Below are positions 14,048 through 23,288 of a DNA stretch of 25,682 bases, piece by piece. This DNA is from a virus: positions 1-25,682 of the IMG/VR virus record IMGVR_UViG_3300022562_000146. One strand, written 5' to 3'. Under the pieces are notes generated by a model that worked only from the letters and a program-made list of their open reading frames with translations, was not told the origin of the DNA and did no database searches. Position 1 is the stretch's first letter. Every line of letters begins with the position of its first letter. Position numbers and translations under genes: made by a program.

Positions 14048-14652
14048 CGACGCTCACAATGCCGTCGTCGCCTTATTTTTCGGCGCAGGGCAGTCGTATT
14101 CAATTGCTGACGAACGCGAAAATACTGCAATCGCCGGCAAACCTTTCGTCGCAGACGGCACTGTATGTCGGGTCGGTCTGGGCGGCGCGGTACGTATTGC
14201 CACCAATGACACGCGATCAGGCTGCGGACTGGATGGCATTCCTGATCGAATTGGAGGGCATGAGTGGCCGGTTCTATGGACCGATACCGGGCGGTCGCGA
14301 ACCTCGAGGAGCGGCGACCGGGACTCCGCTGGTCAAGGGTGCAGCGCAGACCGGGTCGTCGCTGGTGACGGATGGGTGGACGGCAGGGGTCACCGGGATT
14401 CTCAAGACCGGCGATTTTATCGGGGTCGGCGGGTTCCTCTACATGGTGACGGCTGACGCAAACTCCGACGGTACCGGGAATGCGACGCTGTCGATCAAGC
14501 CGCAGATCCGCACCGCTCCGTCCGATAACGCGCCGATCACGACGACGAACCCGACGACGACAATGCGGCTCACTGGCAACGAGGTCGGGTGGGACATTTC
14601 GAGCATGATGATTTACGGGTTGGAGTTTGAAGGCATCGAGACTTTCGTATGA
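14044..14652 (+). CDS. Distal tail / minor tail protein
   Basis: 202-aa protein at the position of lambda gpM or a distal tail protein, between the tape measure and hub genes. The segment with PPMTRDQAADWMAFLIELEGMSGRFYG is characteristic of tail proteins that form the ring at the end of the tube; the ILKTGDFIGVGGFLYMVTAD stretch is a beta module common in them. No enzyme motif is present. The start overlaps the tape measure stop (ATGA) and its own stop overlaps the next start by 4 nt, so the tail-tip genes are translated as a coupled series. Confidence 0.75.
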   Translation: MTTLTMPSSPYFSAQGSRIQLLTNAKILQSPANLSSQTALYVGSVWAARYVLPPMTRDQAADWMAFLIELEGMSGRFYGPIPGGREPRGAATGTPLVKGAAQTGSSLVTDGWTAGVTGILKTGDFIGVGGFLYMVTADANSDGTGNATLSIKPQIRTAPSDNAPITTTNPTTTMRLTGNEVGWDISSMMIYGLEFEGIETFV

Positions 14653-15215
14653 CGATGCCAGCTGGTCGTGCCCTGTCAGCGGCGCTGCAAACGGCCATTG
14701 CAGCAGAGACGGTTCGTCCCGCGATGCTGGTCTACCTCGACCTTCCGTCGGGCGCGGTGCGGGTGAACAGCACAATCTATTCGATCGACTACGACGGCAA
14801 CACCTACACCGGGGTCGGTGACCTCGGGCGTGTCGGCACCGTTCAGGAAGCGACCGATTTCAGCAGTCCGAGTCTGGATCTAATTTTGTCCGGTCTGAAC
14901 GCGTCGCTGATCAGCGCGGCATACACCGATCACTATCAGGGGCGCGATGTTTTTGTGTACCTCGCGTTTCTCGATGGCGATCATGCTCTGGTGGATGCGT
15001 TCGAGTTGTTTGCCGGTCGGATCGACTATATGCAAGTGCAAGCAGACGAGTCGACCGTGACGATCACGGTGCGCTGCGAGAATGAACTGGTGGATTGGGA
15101 ACGACCGAAGATCGCCCGGTACAACGACGCGGACCAGCAGGCGCGGTATCCTGGTGATCTCGGCCTCGAGTATGTCCCGCTCATGGTCGAGCGGGAGATC
15201 GTCTGGGGGCGCTGA
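14649..15215 (+). CDS. Tail tip / hub-like protein
   Basis: 188-aa protein matching a conserved siphophage and gene-transfer-agent tail-tip family (DUF2163-like or lambda gpL-like by position). Recognisable parts are the opening RALSAALQTAIAAETVRPAM, a LVYLDLPSGAVRVNSTIY strand pair, the FSSPSLDLILSGLN stretch and the ending EYVPLMVEREIVWG. It would form the ring that connects the tube to the central fibre. No Fe-S-binding Cys cluster typical of lambda gpL is seen; Cys is almost absent. It overlaps both neighbours by 1-4 nt. The family name is uncertain; the tail-tip role rests on context and pattern. Confidence 0.75.
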   Translation: MTMPAGRALSAALQTAIAAETVRPAMLVYLDLPSGAVRVNSTIYSIDYDGNTYTGVGDLGRVGTVQEATDFSSPSLDLILSGLNASLISAAYTDHYQGRDVFVYLAFLDGDHALVDAFELFAGRIDYMQVQADESTVTITVRCENELVDWERPKIARYNDADQQARYPGDLGLEYVPLMVEREIVWGR

Positions 15216-15619
15216 TGCGAATCGAAAAATGGGAAACGGCGCTCGCCCGGTACATCGAGCAGTGCCGATCGATCCCGTTCAAGTGGGGCGAGCATGACTG
15301 CGCGACGTTTTGTGCCGGCGCGGTGCAGGCCATCACCGGGGAGGATCTGTTTGCACCGTTCCGAGGCCTGTATGCGGACGAGGAGTCGGCGGGTGCCATC
15401 GTCGCGGAATGGGCCGAGGGCGACTATGAGGCACTGATCACCGGCATTGTGGGCGAACCGAAGGCAGTCGAGTTCGCCAATCGCGGAGATATTGTGCTGT
15501 CACTGCGCTACCGTCTGCCGACCATCGGGGTCTGCGTCGGGGAACGCTCGGCGTTCGTGACAAAAAAGGGGCTGACGTTCGCACCGACTATCGACAGCGA
15601 GAAGGCGTGGAGCATATAG
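15215..15619 (+). CDS. NlpC/P60-related tail protein (DUF6950-like), probably lacking the usual catalytic His
   Basis: 134-aa protein in the place of the lambda gpK-type peptidase, just before the J-like tip gene. The PFKWGEHDCATF motif (21-32) supplies the Cys29 nucleophile position of papain-like NlpC/P60 enzymes. RGDIVLSLRYRLPTIGVCVG (90-109) matches the second conserved block, where active members carry His before a VGIY-like strand. Here that position has Pro-Thr, and the only His in the protein is His27 beside the Cys. It may therefore be a degenerate, structural member; DUF6950-type relatives also look this way. The start shares one base with the previous stop, and a single base separates its stop from the J-like gene. 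Confidence 0.78.
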   Translation: MRIEKWETALARYIEQCRSIPFKWGEHDCATFCAGAVQAITGEDLFAPFRGLYADEESAGAIVAEWAEGDYEALITGIVGEPKAVEFANRGDIVLSLRYRLPTIGVCVGERSAFVTKKGLTFAPTIDSEKAWSI

Positions 15620-15620
15620 G

Positions 15621-18600
15621 ATGCCACCGGCAATCGCAGCGATCACGGCATATTTAACACCGATTGTTGGTGGGTTCTGGGCCGGCGTGATCGCGCAGGC
15701 AGTGGTTATCGTGGCCGAGGTCGCGGTACTGAGCGCGATCTCGAAAAAACCGAAACTGCCCGGATACCTGTCCGAACTGCAGGATCGTCATCATGTGATC
15801 CGCTCGGCGGTCGCCCCGCATCGCGTGGTCCTTGGTCAGTCGATTACCTCTGGACCGCTCTGCGGGGCGTTCTCGAAACCCGGGCCGACAGACATTGAGC
15901 ATGAGATTCTGTATCTCGCTGTCGCGCTGGCGGGGCACGAATGCCAGTCAATCGACACGATCCTGCTCAATAACAAATCCAGCACTGATCTGCGGTACGG
16001 GTCGACCGAGGTCGATGTGATTCTGGACGGGTGCTATTACTCGGAGGGCATGGGCGAGGATCTGACGGTCACCATCGAGGGAACCCCGTTCACAGTTGCA
16101 GCGGTGAACGACCTCGAGATCGATTACGACTCGCCCGGGTCGAGTACGGAAACCGGATACCCGTACAAGTGCAATCACACAAACGCGCAAAACCTGGTGA
16201 ATGCCATTCAGGGCGATGCGGGGTACGCGAACGCGGCATACACGGTAGAACTCGGCGTGCAGGAGTGGAGTCAGGTTGCGGCCATGACCGACATTCGCGC
16301 CCGGGTACATATCAAGGTGATCAGCAAGACGAACGAGTCGATCACGGTCAGCGTCGGGACTTCTGGCGATACCGGCATCACGCTAGATACAGAGACGGTC
16401 AGCGACGCGAACGACTACCTGACCATCAGCGAGAATCTCGGCACAACGACGCAGGCGGCAGATGCGATGCTGCTGGCCGATCTGCCCGACTACGTGACCG
16501 TCAACCATCGCGCACGCGGGATCTGCTACCTCGCTCTGAAACTCACGTGGAACCCGGATATCTGGTACACCGGAATACCGCAAATTGCGGCAGTCGTGCA
16601 TGGCGTGAACCAGATATACGACCCGCGTGATTTGTCGACCGGGTGGTCCGATAACCCGGCTCTGATCGTGCGGTGGCTGCTGACCCATCCCGAGGGCATG
16701 AATGTTCCGACCTCGAGAATCGACGACCAGTCATTCATCGATGCGGCGAACGTCTGCGATTACGTGGTCGCCAACGGGCCGAGCGCGTCTGGGAAGCGGT
16801 TTACCTGTAACGGGTCATTCACCCGTGACGAAAAACCGAAGGACATTATGAGCGCGGTTCTGTCCTGCATGGGCGGTCGGTTGACCTATTGGAACGGGAA
16901 ATATCGGGTACACGCGGCGGCATACGATTCTCCGTCGATCACGATCACCGAGGATGATCTGCGCGGCCCGGTGACATTGCAAATCCGGACGGCGCGGCGC
17001 GACCTGTTTAATTCGGTGCGCGGCACGTTCGTCGATCCGGACAAGGACTGGCAGGCGACCGACTATCCTCCGGTCACGAACGCGACCTACGTCACGCAAG
17101 ACGACGGAGACACGATCTGGGGCGACTTGTCCCTGCCGTTCACGATAGACCCGTGGGAGGCGCAGCGCCTCGCCAAGATCGAACTCGAACGGTGCCGGCG
17201 CGGGATGACGCTGCAGCTGCAGTGCAAGTGGACCGTTTTGAATGTTCGGGTCTGGGATACCGTGACGTTCACGAGCGCACAATTCGGGTGGTCGAAGGTG
17301 TTTCGCGTCGTCGCAATGAGCGTCGATATGATGAATGGCCCGAACCTGACGCTGCGCGAGGAGGAACCGGAGATATACGATTGGGATACATCGGATGGCG
17401 ATGCAATTCCAGACCCGACGAATCCGGACGATCCTGGCGGGACGACCCCTGACGGAACGCTCGAACCTCCGTCGAACCTTTCCTACGAGATTATCAACTA
17501 CACGGTGACGGCCTGCGTGCGGCTCGCCATGACCCCGTCGCCATCGGCGTTCGCGACTGATTACGAGGTGCAATATCGGCTGTCTGCAGATGCGGAATGG
17601 TCGCAGACGATCCCGTACCAGAATCTCTATACCTCGCTTACCGACGTTCAGATCGTATTTTGCGGAGTTCCCGCAGGCAATTACATCGTGCGCGTCCGGG
17701 CGGTGAATAAGACAAACGGAACGGCCTCAAAGTGGGTCGAGGCAGCGGTGCGTATCAACTTTCCGGCGCTCAACTACTCACCGAACGTATCCGGTCTGGA
17801 GCTCGCCAACGGCGCGAACGCGACGCAGTTCATCGTCAAGGATCCGAAATTTGTCTGGCGCAAGGCGAGCGGGACAAACAGCAACGGGTCGGACTTTTAT
17901 TTCGACTACTACGAGGTCAGGTTCCTCGACGGGCAATACCCGATTTTCACGGCTCGGACGGTGGCCGAGGAGATCGTTGTCCCGTATCAGGACAACGTGC
18001 GCGAGTACGAGCGCCTGAATGGAACATGGGGCGCGTACCGTCAGTTCACGGTCGCGGTCTATGCGGTCGGCACCGAGGGGCAAATGAGTCAGCTGCCGGC
18101 GAAAATCACCGTCAGCAATCCGGCACCGGAACTGCCGACGAACATCACGGTGAGTGCCGATGCAGGCGGGTTCGTCGATGTATCGTGGACACCTCCGGGA
18201 GATCCGGATTGGGCCGGGACGCTGGCATGGGCCTCGACGACCTCCGGGTTCGGGATCTCTGGTACCGAGAAGGGATCGGGGAATTGCGTGTTTGATGGCG
18301 CTGACACATCGGTGCGCGTAGCCGGTTTGACACCGGGCGAGACGTACTATTTCAAGTTCGCGAGTTATGACGTTTACGGGAAAACCGGGTTGATCGTCAG
18401 CGATCAGTACTCGGTCACGATCCCGACATTCGACCCAAACGATACGACGGCACCAGCGACACCGACCGGTGTATCGCTGTCGACCGGCCTGGTAAACACC
18501 TCGCAGGCCTCCCTCGCCTATATCGAGGCATCGTGGAACGCGAACGCGGAAACCGATCTAGGGGGATATATCCTGCGTGTAGGACGGCAGGGATCGACGA

Positions 18601-19469
18601 ACTGGACGACGCTCGCTGGTATCACCGAGATCCGACTCACAAAGGACACGACCCGTTTCCGGTGGGAGGATGCGATACCGGGGGTCGGGTACGAGGGCAA
18701 GATTGCGGCGGTCGATCAGGTCGGCAATATATCGGCGTGGTCCTCGCTGTTCACGCAGACCGCGCAAACTGATACCAGTGCCCCGAGCGCACCGACCGGC
18801 GTGTCATTGACTGCGGTCGTTCGATCCCTGTACCTGACGTTTACCGGTGTTTCCGATGCCGATCTTGCGTATTACGAGGTCTATGCGTCGACCTCGAGCG
18901 GTTTTACACCGGATACCTCGACGTTCTCGAATCTCTACTATCGAGGCCTCGGGACCGCGCTCACGTATGAGAATGCCAGTGACGCGACGTATTACGTCAA
19001 GATTTGCGCGGTCGATCATTCCGGCAACCGGTCGTCATTCACGACGCAAGTCTCGGCCACCATCGCGAAGGTCAGCGGGTCGCAGATCGGGAGCAGCACT
19101 GTCACAGGCTCAAATATCGGCAGCAGCACTGTCGAAAAAACTAACATGGCGAACGATTCGGTCGGGACCAACCAGATCGAAGCGGGAGCGGTGACCAATA
19201 CCCGGATTGCAGCAGGCACCATCGAAACGTCGCGACGCAGTAGTCTGACGACATTTACATATGGGTGGGGGCCGACTGCCGGGACGCCCGGTCAACTGGA
19301 CTTCGGCGCACAGGCTCATGGTTTCGGCAAGATTCCCATCGGCCTGTTCACAACCGGGAACAAGAACGTCGCGCTCTGGCTGTACGCGCTGGATGCCACC
19401 AATGCGTCCATCGCCGGGTACGACTTCGTGGGGACACAATCGGGGACCATCACGGTCTATCAATGGTGA
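15621..19469 (+). CDS. J-like tail tip / central fibre protein with fibronectin type III modules
   Basis: 1282-aa protein, the largest here, that would form the tail tip and contact the host. A long hydrophobic stretch at about 5-40 is common in this class. Residues about 50-600 match the phage tail-tip (lambda J-like) core, with QIYDPRDLSTGWSDNPALIV near 330-350 and CNGSFTRDEKPKDIMSAVLS near 395-415. The linker at about 590-615 is rich in Asp, Pro and Gly. Four fibronectin-III-like modules follow (about 616-712, 838-935, 940-1050, 1052-1147), then a shaft-like repeat (SQIGSSTVTGSNIGSSTVEK and NTRIAAGTI) and a short beta-rich end that may be the receptor-binding tip. The start at 15621 follows AGCATATAGG; translation is probably coupled. 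Confidence 0.93.
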   Translation: MPPAIAAITAYLTPIVGGFWAGVIAQAVVIVAEVAVLSAISKKPKLPGYLSELQDRHHVIRSAVAPHRVVLGQSITSGPLCGAFSKPGPTDIEHEILYLAVALAGHECQSIDTILLNNKSSTDLRYGSTEVDVILDGCYYSEGMGEDLTVTIEGTPFTVAAVNDLEIDYDSPGSSTETGYPYKCNHTNAQNLVNAIQGDAGYANAAYTVELGVQEWSQVAAMTDIRARVHIKVISKTNESITVSVGTSGDTGITLDTETVSDANDYLTISENLGTTTQAADAMLLADLPDYVTVNHRARGICYLALKLTWNPDIWYTGIPQIAAVVHGVNQIYDPRDLSTGWSDNPALIVRWLLTHPEGMNVPTSRIDDQSFIDAANVCDYVVANGPSASGKRFTCNGSFTRDEKPKDIMSAVLSCMGGRLTYWNGKYRVHAAAYDSPSITITEDDLRGPVTLQIRTARRDLFNSVRGTFVDPDKDWQATDYPPVTNATYVTQDDGDTIWGDLSLPFTIDPWEAQRLAKIELERCRRGMTLQLQCKWTVLNVRVWDTVTFTSAQFGWSKVFRVVAMSVDMMNGPNLTLREEEPEIYDWDTSDGDAIPDPTNPDDPGGTTPDGTLEPPSNLSYEIINYTVTACVRLAMTPSPSAFATDYEVQYRLSADAEWSQTIPYQNLYTSLTDVQIVFCGVPAGNYIVRVRAVNKTNGTASKWVEAAVRINFPALNYSPNVSGLELANGANATQFIVKDPKFVWRKASGTNSNGSDFYFDYYEVRFLDGQYPIFTARTVAEEIVVPYQDNVREYERLNGTWGAYRQFTVAVYAVGTEGQMSQLPAKITVSNPAPELPTNITVSADAGGFVDVSWTPPGDPDWAGTLAWASTTSGFGISGTEKGSGNCVFDGADTSVRVAGLTPGETYYFKFASYDVYGKTGLIVSDQYSVTIPTFDPNDTTAPATPTGVSLSTGLVNTSQASLAYIEASWNANAETDLGGYILRVGRQGSTNWTTLAGITEIRLTKDTTRFRWEDAIPGVGYEGKIAAVDQVGNISAWSSLFTQTAQTDTSAPSAPTGVSLTAVVRSLYLTFTGVSDADLAYYEVYASTSSGFTPDTSTFSNLYYRGLGTALTYENASDATYYVKICAVDHSGNRSSFTTQVSATIAKVSGSQIGSSTVTGSNIGSSTVEKTNMANDSVGTNQIEAGAVTNTRIAAGTIETSRRSSLTTFTYGWGPTAGTPGQLDFGAQAHGFGKIPIGLFTTGNKNVALWLYALDATNASIAGYDFVGTQSGTITVYQW

Positions 19470-19473
19470 CGAA

Positions 19474-19704
19474 ATGAAACGGCAGATACCTTTCAAGTGC
19501 GGCGCAGTGGTTCGTCCCGACAACAGCATCCTGTATGCGTGGCATTGGGGCGGGTCTTTTGACAAGGACTGCCCGATGACGGTGGACATACCGGATGGCT
19601 GCACAGCCGTGGAACTGACCCCGGAACAGAACGACCTCATTATCAAGGACATTCACGGTGTCGAGTTCGTCAATGGTGAACTTCGGCAAAAATCGGCATC
19701 ATAA
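19474..19704 (+). CDS. Small protein of unknown function
   Basis: 76-aa product starting at ATG 19474, 4 nt after the J-like stop. The frame is open upstream, but that part overlaps the J-like gene, so the internal ATG is preferred although its ribosome site is weak (GGTGACGAA). No motif is recognised. The sequence has paired aromatic and charged segments (ILYAWHWGGSFDKDCP, ELTPEQNDLIIKDIHG), suggesting a small folded domain. Small accessory proteins are common between tip and fibre genes, so a role with fibres or their assembly is possible but unproven. Confidence 0.6.
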   Translation: MKRQIPFKCGAVVRPDNSILYAWHWGGSFDKDCPMTVDIPDGCTAVELTPEQNDLIIKDIHGVEFVNGELRQKSAS

Positions 19705-19722
19705 CGGTTTGAGATAACTGAC

Positions 19723-20037
19723 ATGGCAAAAAAAACCATCCATCTATTCGTCGAGACGAACATCGTCACCGAGACTCATACGCACCGGACGATTCGCGGT
19801 GTCGAGCAGGCCGATCACGTAATCCGCGAGGACTATGTCGCTGTTGGAATCGACGAGGACGGTCAGACGTTGATCTCGAGGATTTGCGCCAGCGATGCCG
19901 ATGCGCGTGCGTTTCTGAAATCGGACACAGCACGGGCTGCGTTCGAGAATCACCACGGGAAGGACATTATCCTGGTCGACGAGGATCTCGCGAAACCGAG
20001 CAAGAAGTTCAAGACCGCCATCGGGAGGGTTAAATGA
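19723..20037 (+). CDS. Protein of unknown function
   Basis: 104-aa protein, soluble, with no enzyme motif or membrane segment that I recognise. It opens [15 protein letters not shown] and ends with a basic tail ([13 protein letters not shown]). The centre has alternating strand-like and acidic stretches ([20 protein letters not shown]). It begins 18 nt after the preceding stop without a strong ribosome site and overlaps the fibre start (ATGA), so it is expressed with the fibre. It could be a small fibre-associated or chaperone protein, but no function should be assigned. Confidence 0.65.
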   Translation: MAKKTIHLFVETNIVTETHTHRTIRGVEQADHVIREDYVAVGIDEDGQTLISRICASDADARAFLKSDTARAAFENHHGKDIILVDEDLAKPSKKFKTAIGRVK

Positions 20038-22043
20038 GCGCATATATCACCGGGACGGTCACTGTCACAAATGGCGACGCAACGGTCGTCGGTGTCGGTA
20101 CGTCATGGCTGACGGAGATTACCGCTGGCGATCTGTTTTCGATTTCAGGGAGCGGTGTCACCTATGAGGTCGCATCGGTCACCGACGATACGCATCTGGA
20201 ACTGAGCGCGAATTACGCGGGAACGAGCGGGAGCGGCAAGGCATACATGATCGTGCGCGACTTCACCGAGTCGCAGGAGTACCCGTACACGAATCCCGGC
20301 GACACGCTGAATACGGTTTCAACCATCGTCAAGCGGCTCGCCGTCATGCTCGACGACTCGATGAACAAGGGATTCAAGCAGACTGTTCGAGTTGCGACGA
20401 CTGCTGCGCTCGCGGCAAATACCAGATCCGGAAACGTCCTGACAGCCGATGCGAATGGTGCGCTCGCGGCGATCGATGGCGTGAGTCTCGTCGTCGGCAA
20501 CCGGTTGCTGGTCAAGGACGAGGGCACCGGGGCGAATAACGGCATTTATGTCGTGACCGACTTGGGTGATGCATCGAACCCGTGGGTACTGACTCGGGCC
20601 GGCGATTTCGATACCGATGCGGAGGTATTCGCGCAAGTTCAGGTGCCGGTCGCGGAAGGGTCGGCAAACGCGGACCTGGTATTCGGCCTGACGACGAACG
20701 ACCCGATCACACTCAATACGACTGCCCTTGCTTTTGCGGCATCTGCGACAGGACCGCAGGGGGCGCAGGGAGCGCAGGGCGTTCAGGGGGCGCAGGGCAC
20801 GCAGGGCGTGCAGGGAGCGCAGGGCGATACCGGGGCGCAAGGCGCACAAGGGAATCAAGGCAACCAAGGCGATACCGGCGCTCAAGGGCCGCAAGGGACT
20901 CAGGGCAACCAAGGCACGCAGGGAGCGCAGGGCGTTCAGGGGGCGCAAGGCTCTGCCGGTGCTGCCGGTGGCGTGGACTTCGTATGGTCAAGTTCGACGA
21001 CGATGGCCGATCCGGGCAGCGGCTACGCACGATTCAACAATGCGACGCTTGCCAGCGTCACGGCTATCGCCATCGACGACCTGACCGCGAGCGCGGTGGA
21101 CGTATCGGGCTGGATCACTTCGTTCGACGATTCCGACAGCACGATCAAAGGCACGTTGACCATCGTCAAGGACGGTGATTTCAGCGTGATCGCGATCTAC
21201 GATGTAACCGGTCTGACCGACAATGTGGGGTGGACCGAACTCGCAGTGTCGCACCACAGCAGCGGCGGCACCTTCACGAACAACGACGGCCTCCGAGTCT
21301 TTTTCTCGACGACCGGCGACAAAGGCACGCAGGGCGCTCAGGGCGCTGCCGGGGCGCAAGGAGCGCAGGGCGATACCGGGGCGCAAGGAGCGCAGGGAAC
21401 TCAGGGCGTGCAAGGGGCGCAGGGAGCGCAAGGCGCACAAGGCACGCAGGGCAACCAAGGCACGCAGGGCAACCAAGGCACGCAGGGCAACCAAGGCACG
21501 CAGGGCGTTCAAGGAGCGCAGGGCGCTCAGGGCGCTGCCGGAACAACGCCGACGACGTTCCTCGTCCTATCCGCCGCTGGCGGCACGCCGACCACGACCG
21601 CAGGGTGCGCGAGTCCGGCGCAGTCCGAGACGACCACGAACAAGATCAACTACTTCTCGCTCGATTTCGATGCCGCGACCGACGAAAACGCATCCTGGAT
21701 GGTGCGTATGCCGACGGATTGGAACGCCTCGACCGTCACCGCGACGTTCCTCTGGACCGCCAGCAACACCGGGAATGTGGTGTGGGCGTGTCAGGCCGTC
21801 GGATTCAGCGACGATGACGCGCTCGACACCGCCCACGGCACCGCGCAGTCGGTGACGGATGGTGTGACGGCTGCCGGTGATGTGATGATTTCGGCGGCGA
21901 CCTCCGCGATCACCATCGGCAACAGCCCGGCTGCGGGAGACTTCGTGGTGTTCCGCGTGTACCGCGATGCCGACAACGGATCGGACACCTGTACGGTGGA
22001 CGCAAAACTGCTGGCGGTCTACATCGCCTATGGGGTGGCGTAA
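20034..22043 (+). CDS. Collagen-like tail fibre protein
   Basis: 669-aa fibre. Residues 1-75 form an N-terminal beta domain ([20 protein letters not shown]), probably for attachment to the tail. Residues about 115-238 hold a fibre domain ([37 protein letters not shown]). A 24-triplet Gly-X-Y block lies at 240-311, a beta domain ([20 protein letters not shown]) at about 313-425, a second block of 26 triplets at 428-505, and a C-terminal beta domain ([14 protein letters not shown]-like, [14 protein letters not shown]) to the end, perhaps the trimerising head. The blocks are very Gln-rich: 41 of 50 triplets end in Gln and only two contain Pro. The protein probably trimerises as a triple helix. 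Start after GGGAGGG, overlapping the previous stop. Confidence 0.9.
   Translation: MSAYITGTVTVTNGDATVVGVGTSWLTEITAGDLFSISGSGVTYEVASVTDDTHLELSANYAGTSGSGKAYMIVRDFTESQEYPYTNPGDTLNTVSTIVKRLAVMLDDSMNKGFKQTVRVATTAALAANTRSGNVLTADANGALAAIDGVSLVVGNRLLVKDEGTGANNGIYVVTDLGDASNPWVLTRAGDFDTDAEVFAQVQVPVAEGSANADLVFGLTTNDPITLNTTALAFAASATGPQGAQGAQGVQGAQGTQGVQGAQGDTGAQGAQGNQGNQGDTGAQGPQGTQGNQGTQGAQGVQGAQGSAGAAGGVDFVWSSSTTMADPGSGYARFNNATLASVTAIAIDDLTASAVDVSGWITSFDDSDSTIKGTLTIVKDGDFSVIAIYDVTGLTDNVGWTELAVSHHSSGGTFTNNDGLRVFFSTTGDKGTQGAQGAAGAQGAQGDTGAQGAQGTQGVQGAQGAQGAQGTQGNQGTQGNQGTQGNQGTQGVQGAQGAQGAAGTTPTTFLVLSAAGGTPTTTAGCASPAQSETTTNKINYFSLDFDAATDENASWMVRMPTDWNASTVTATFLWTASNTGNVVWACQAVGFSDDDALDTAHGTAQSVTDGVTAAGDVMISAATSAITIGNSPAAGDFVVFRVYRDADNGSDTCTVDAKLLAVYIAYGVA
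20751..20966 (+). repeat. Collagen-like coding repeat, block 1 (24 Gly-X-Y triplets)
   Basis: Twenty-four consecutive Gly-X-Y codon triplets within the fibre gene, 20 of them ending in Gln. DNA repeats are imperfect 9-mers such as GGCACGCAG, GGAGCGCAG and GGCGTTCAG. Two GDT triplets break the pattern. Confidence 0.95.
21315..21548 (+). repeat. Collagen-like coding repeat, block 2 (26 Gly-X-Y triplets)
   Basis: Twenty-six Gly-X-Y triplets, 21 ending in Gln, no Pro. The block shares many 9- to 20-nt words with block 1, so the two probably arose by duplication and could recombine with each other. Confidence 0.95.
21441..21503 (+). repeat. Perfect 18-bp tandem repeat, 3.5 copies
   Basis: GGCACGCAGGGCAACCAA occurs three times without change at 21441-21494, followed by half a copy (GGCACGCAG). 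Each unit encodes Gly-Thr-Gln-Gly-Asn-Gln. Perfect identity suggests recent expansion or slippage. Copy number changes would keep the frame. Confidence 0.95.
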
Positions 22044-22802
22044 ATGGCGATTCAGTTTGTTGGGTACGCCATGACCGCAATAGCGGGAGCGATATCGGGC
22101 GATACGAACGTTTCGCTTACCTCATTAAGCGGAGGAATTGCATCAGCGGCTGCGGCAAATGATATTGTTATCGCTATATACGGGGCTGGATCACAGGCGG
22201 ATGATCTATCGTTGTCCATCACAGACGGATCAACCGCGTACACCCTTCTAGGGAGCGAACTTTATTCCGACGATACCCGCGATACGAATTTGCGAGTCGC
22301 TTATAAGATCATGGGCGGCACACCTGACACGACGACGACATTCGGCCCGACCGGAAACGTTTCATGGGCAGGTCTGCTCGCGGTTTATGTTTGGCGTGGG
22401 GTTGATACAACGACACCGATTGACGTTACTGTCCAGACTGCAACCGGTATTGATACGCTTTTGGTAAATCCGCCTTCGATCACCCCAACAACGGCGGGGG
22501 CAGTTATCGTGTGCGCCGGAGCCGGCGCACGCGGGTCAACAACGAGTGCCGATACTTATTCGTCGTCCGACTTGTCAAATTTTTACTCGCTCCACTCGTC
22601 GGACGATACGGGCGTAGTCGTCGGGGTTGGGTCTAAAGACTGGATCAGCGGCGCGTTCGACGCGGCGCAATGGACGTTTGACGGGATTGATAATAGCTTT
22701 TTTTCGTGGGGTGCTGTGGCATTGGTGCTTCGCCCATCTGCGGCAGGAAGCCGTAAACGATCACCGACCGGCGGCGTGGCTTACGGTGGAATGGCTTACT
22801 AG
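22044..22802 (+). CDS. Fibre-associated or receptor-binding-type beta-sandwich protein
   Basis: 252-aa protein starting on the ATG directly after the fibre stop (TAAATG). The central motif VYVWRGVDTTTPIDV near 115-130 and the preceding AANDIVIAIYGAG and ITDGSTAYTLLGSEL segments are typical of a beta-sandwich module found in many phage tail fibres and appendages. It ends with a low-complexity tail rich in Gly, Arg and Ser. There is no signal peptide. Its DNA is visibly poorer in GC and richer in T at third codon positions than the genes on either side, suggesting a different origin. Position after the collagen-like fibre fits a terminal adhesin or fibre-bound receptor-binding protein; the function is inferred. 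Confidence 0.75.
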   Translation: MAIQFVGYAMTAIAGAISGDTNVSLTSLSGGIASAAAANDIVIAIYGAGSQADDLSLSITDGSTAYTLLGSELYSDDTRDTNLRVAYKIMGGTPDTTTTFGPTGNVSWAGLLAVYVWRGVDTTTPIDVTVQTATGIDTLLVNPPSITPTTAGAVIVCAGAGARGSTTSADTYSSSDLSNFYSLHSSDDTGVVVGVGSKDWISGAFDAAQWTFDGIDNSFFSWGAVALVLRPSAAGSRKRSPTGGVAYGGMAY

Positions 22803-22811
22803 GAGAGACAA

Positions 22812-23288
22812 ATGAAATACGCACTCATTCTGAACAACGCCATCGTGGAGTATCGTGAATATCCCGAGCCGCTATTGCCCGAGCAGATCAAGCACATCGG
22901 CGGTCTGCCGATCCTGCGCCCGGTCGTGCTGGTTCCTGCGGTCGGGTATGACCCGGACATTCATACCAAGTCGGTGAACGAGCAGATCACCGACACACAG
23001 GTCACGCAGACTGAGGTCCGGTCGGATCGCCCACTGGCCGAGGTCAAGGCGTGGAAAATTCGGAGGCTACAAGGCGAGCGCGAGCAGTACATCGAGGGAA
23101 ACTACAGTTGGGCCAACGCGATCACACGCCTCGCTCGCGGCATCCAGAGCAAGACCGACCCGCAGTACACCGTCATGCGCGATGCGCTGATTAACCTCGA
23201 CGGCATCCTGCAAACCGCGCTCGATGCGGTCACGGCGGCGACCACGGTCGATGAAGTGAAGGCAGTCACGGCGAACTGGCCGCAATGA
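22812..23288 (+). CDS. Tail fibre assembly-like / fibre-associated protein
   Basis: 158-aa protein after a good AGGAGAGACAA ribosome site. The N-terminus (MKYALILNNAIVEYREYP) and the LPILRPVVLVPAVGYDPDIH segment form a small domain often found in fibre-associated phage proteins. The C-terminal half begins PLAEVKAWKIRRLQGEREQY and is helical, like many tail fibre assembly chaperones whose last part starts with a Lys- and Arg-rich helix. Its place just after the two fibre genes supports a chaperone role, but no single diagnostic motif proves it. The stop overlaps the glycosyltransferase start (ATGA). Confidence 0.7.
   Translation: MKYALILNNAIVEYREYPEPLLPEQIKHIGGLPILRPVVLVPAVGYDPDIHTKSVNEQITDTQVTQTEVRSDRPLAEVKAWKIRRLQGEREQYIEGNYSWANAITRLARGIQSKTDPQYTVMRDALINLDGILQTALDAVTAATTVDEVKAVTANWPQ

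Noticed and set aside
15636-15740. Hydrophobic N-terminus of the J-like protein considered as a separate holin or signal peptide
   Set aside because: It is continuous with the tip protein, and such hydrophobic openings are common in this protein class.
21441-21503. Tandem repeat considered as a CRISPR fragment
   Set aside because: Units are contiguous without spacers and code in frame for Gly-X-Gln triplets of the fibre.
22698-22704. Run of seven T residues considered as a slippery site or sequencing error
   Set aside because: The zero frame reads TTT TTT TCG and continues to a normal C-terminus; the base before the run is C, so it is not a good -1 heptamer, and no useful alternative frame opens.
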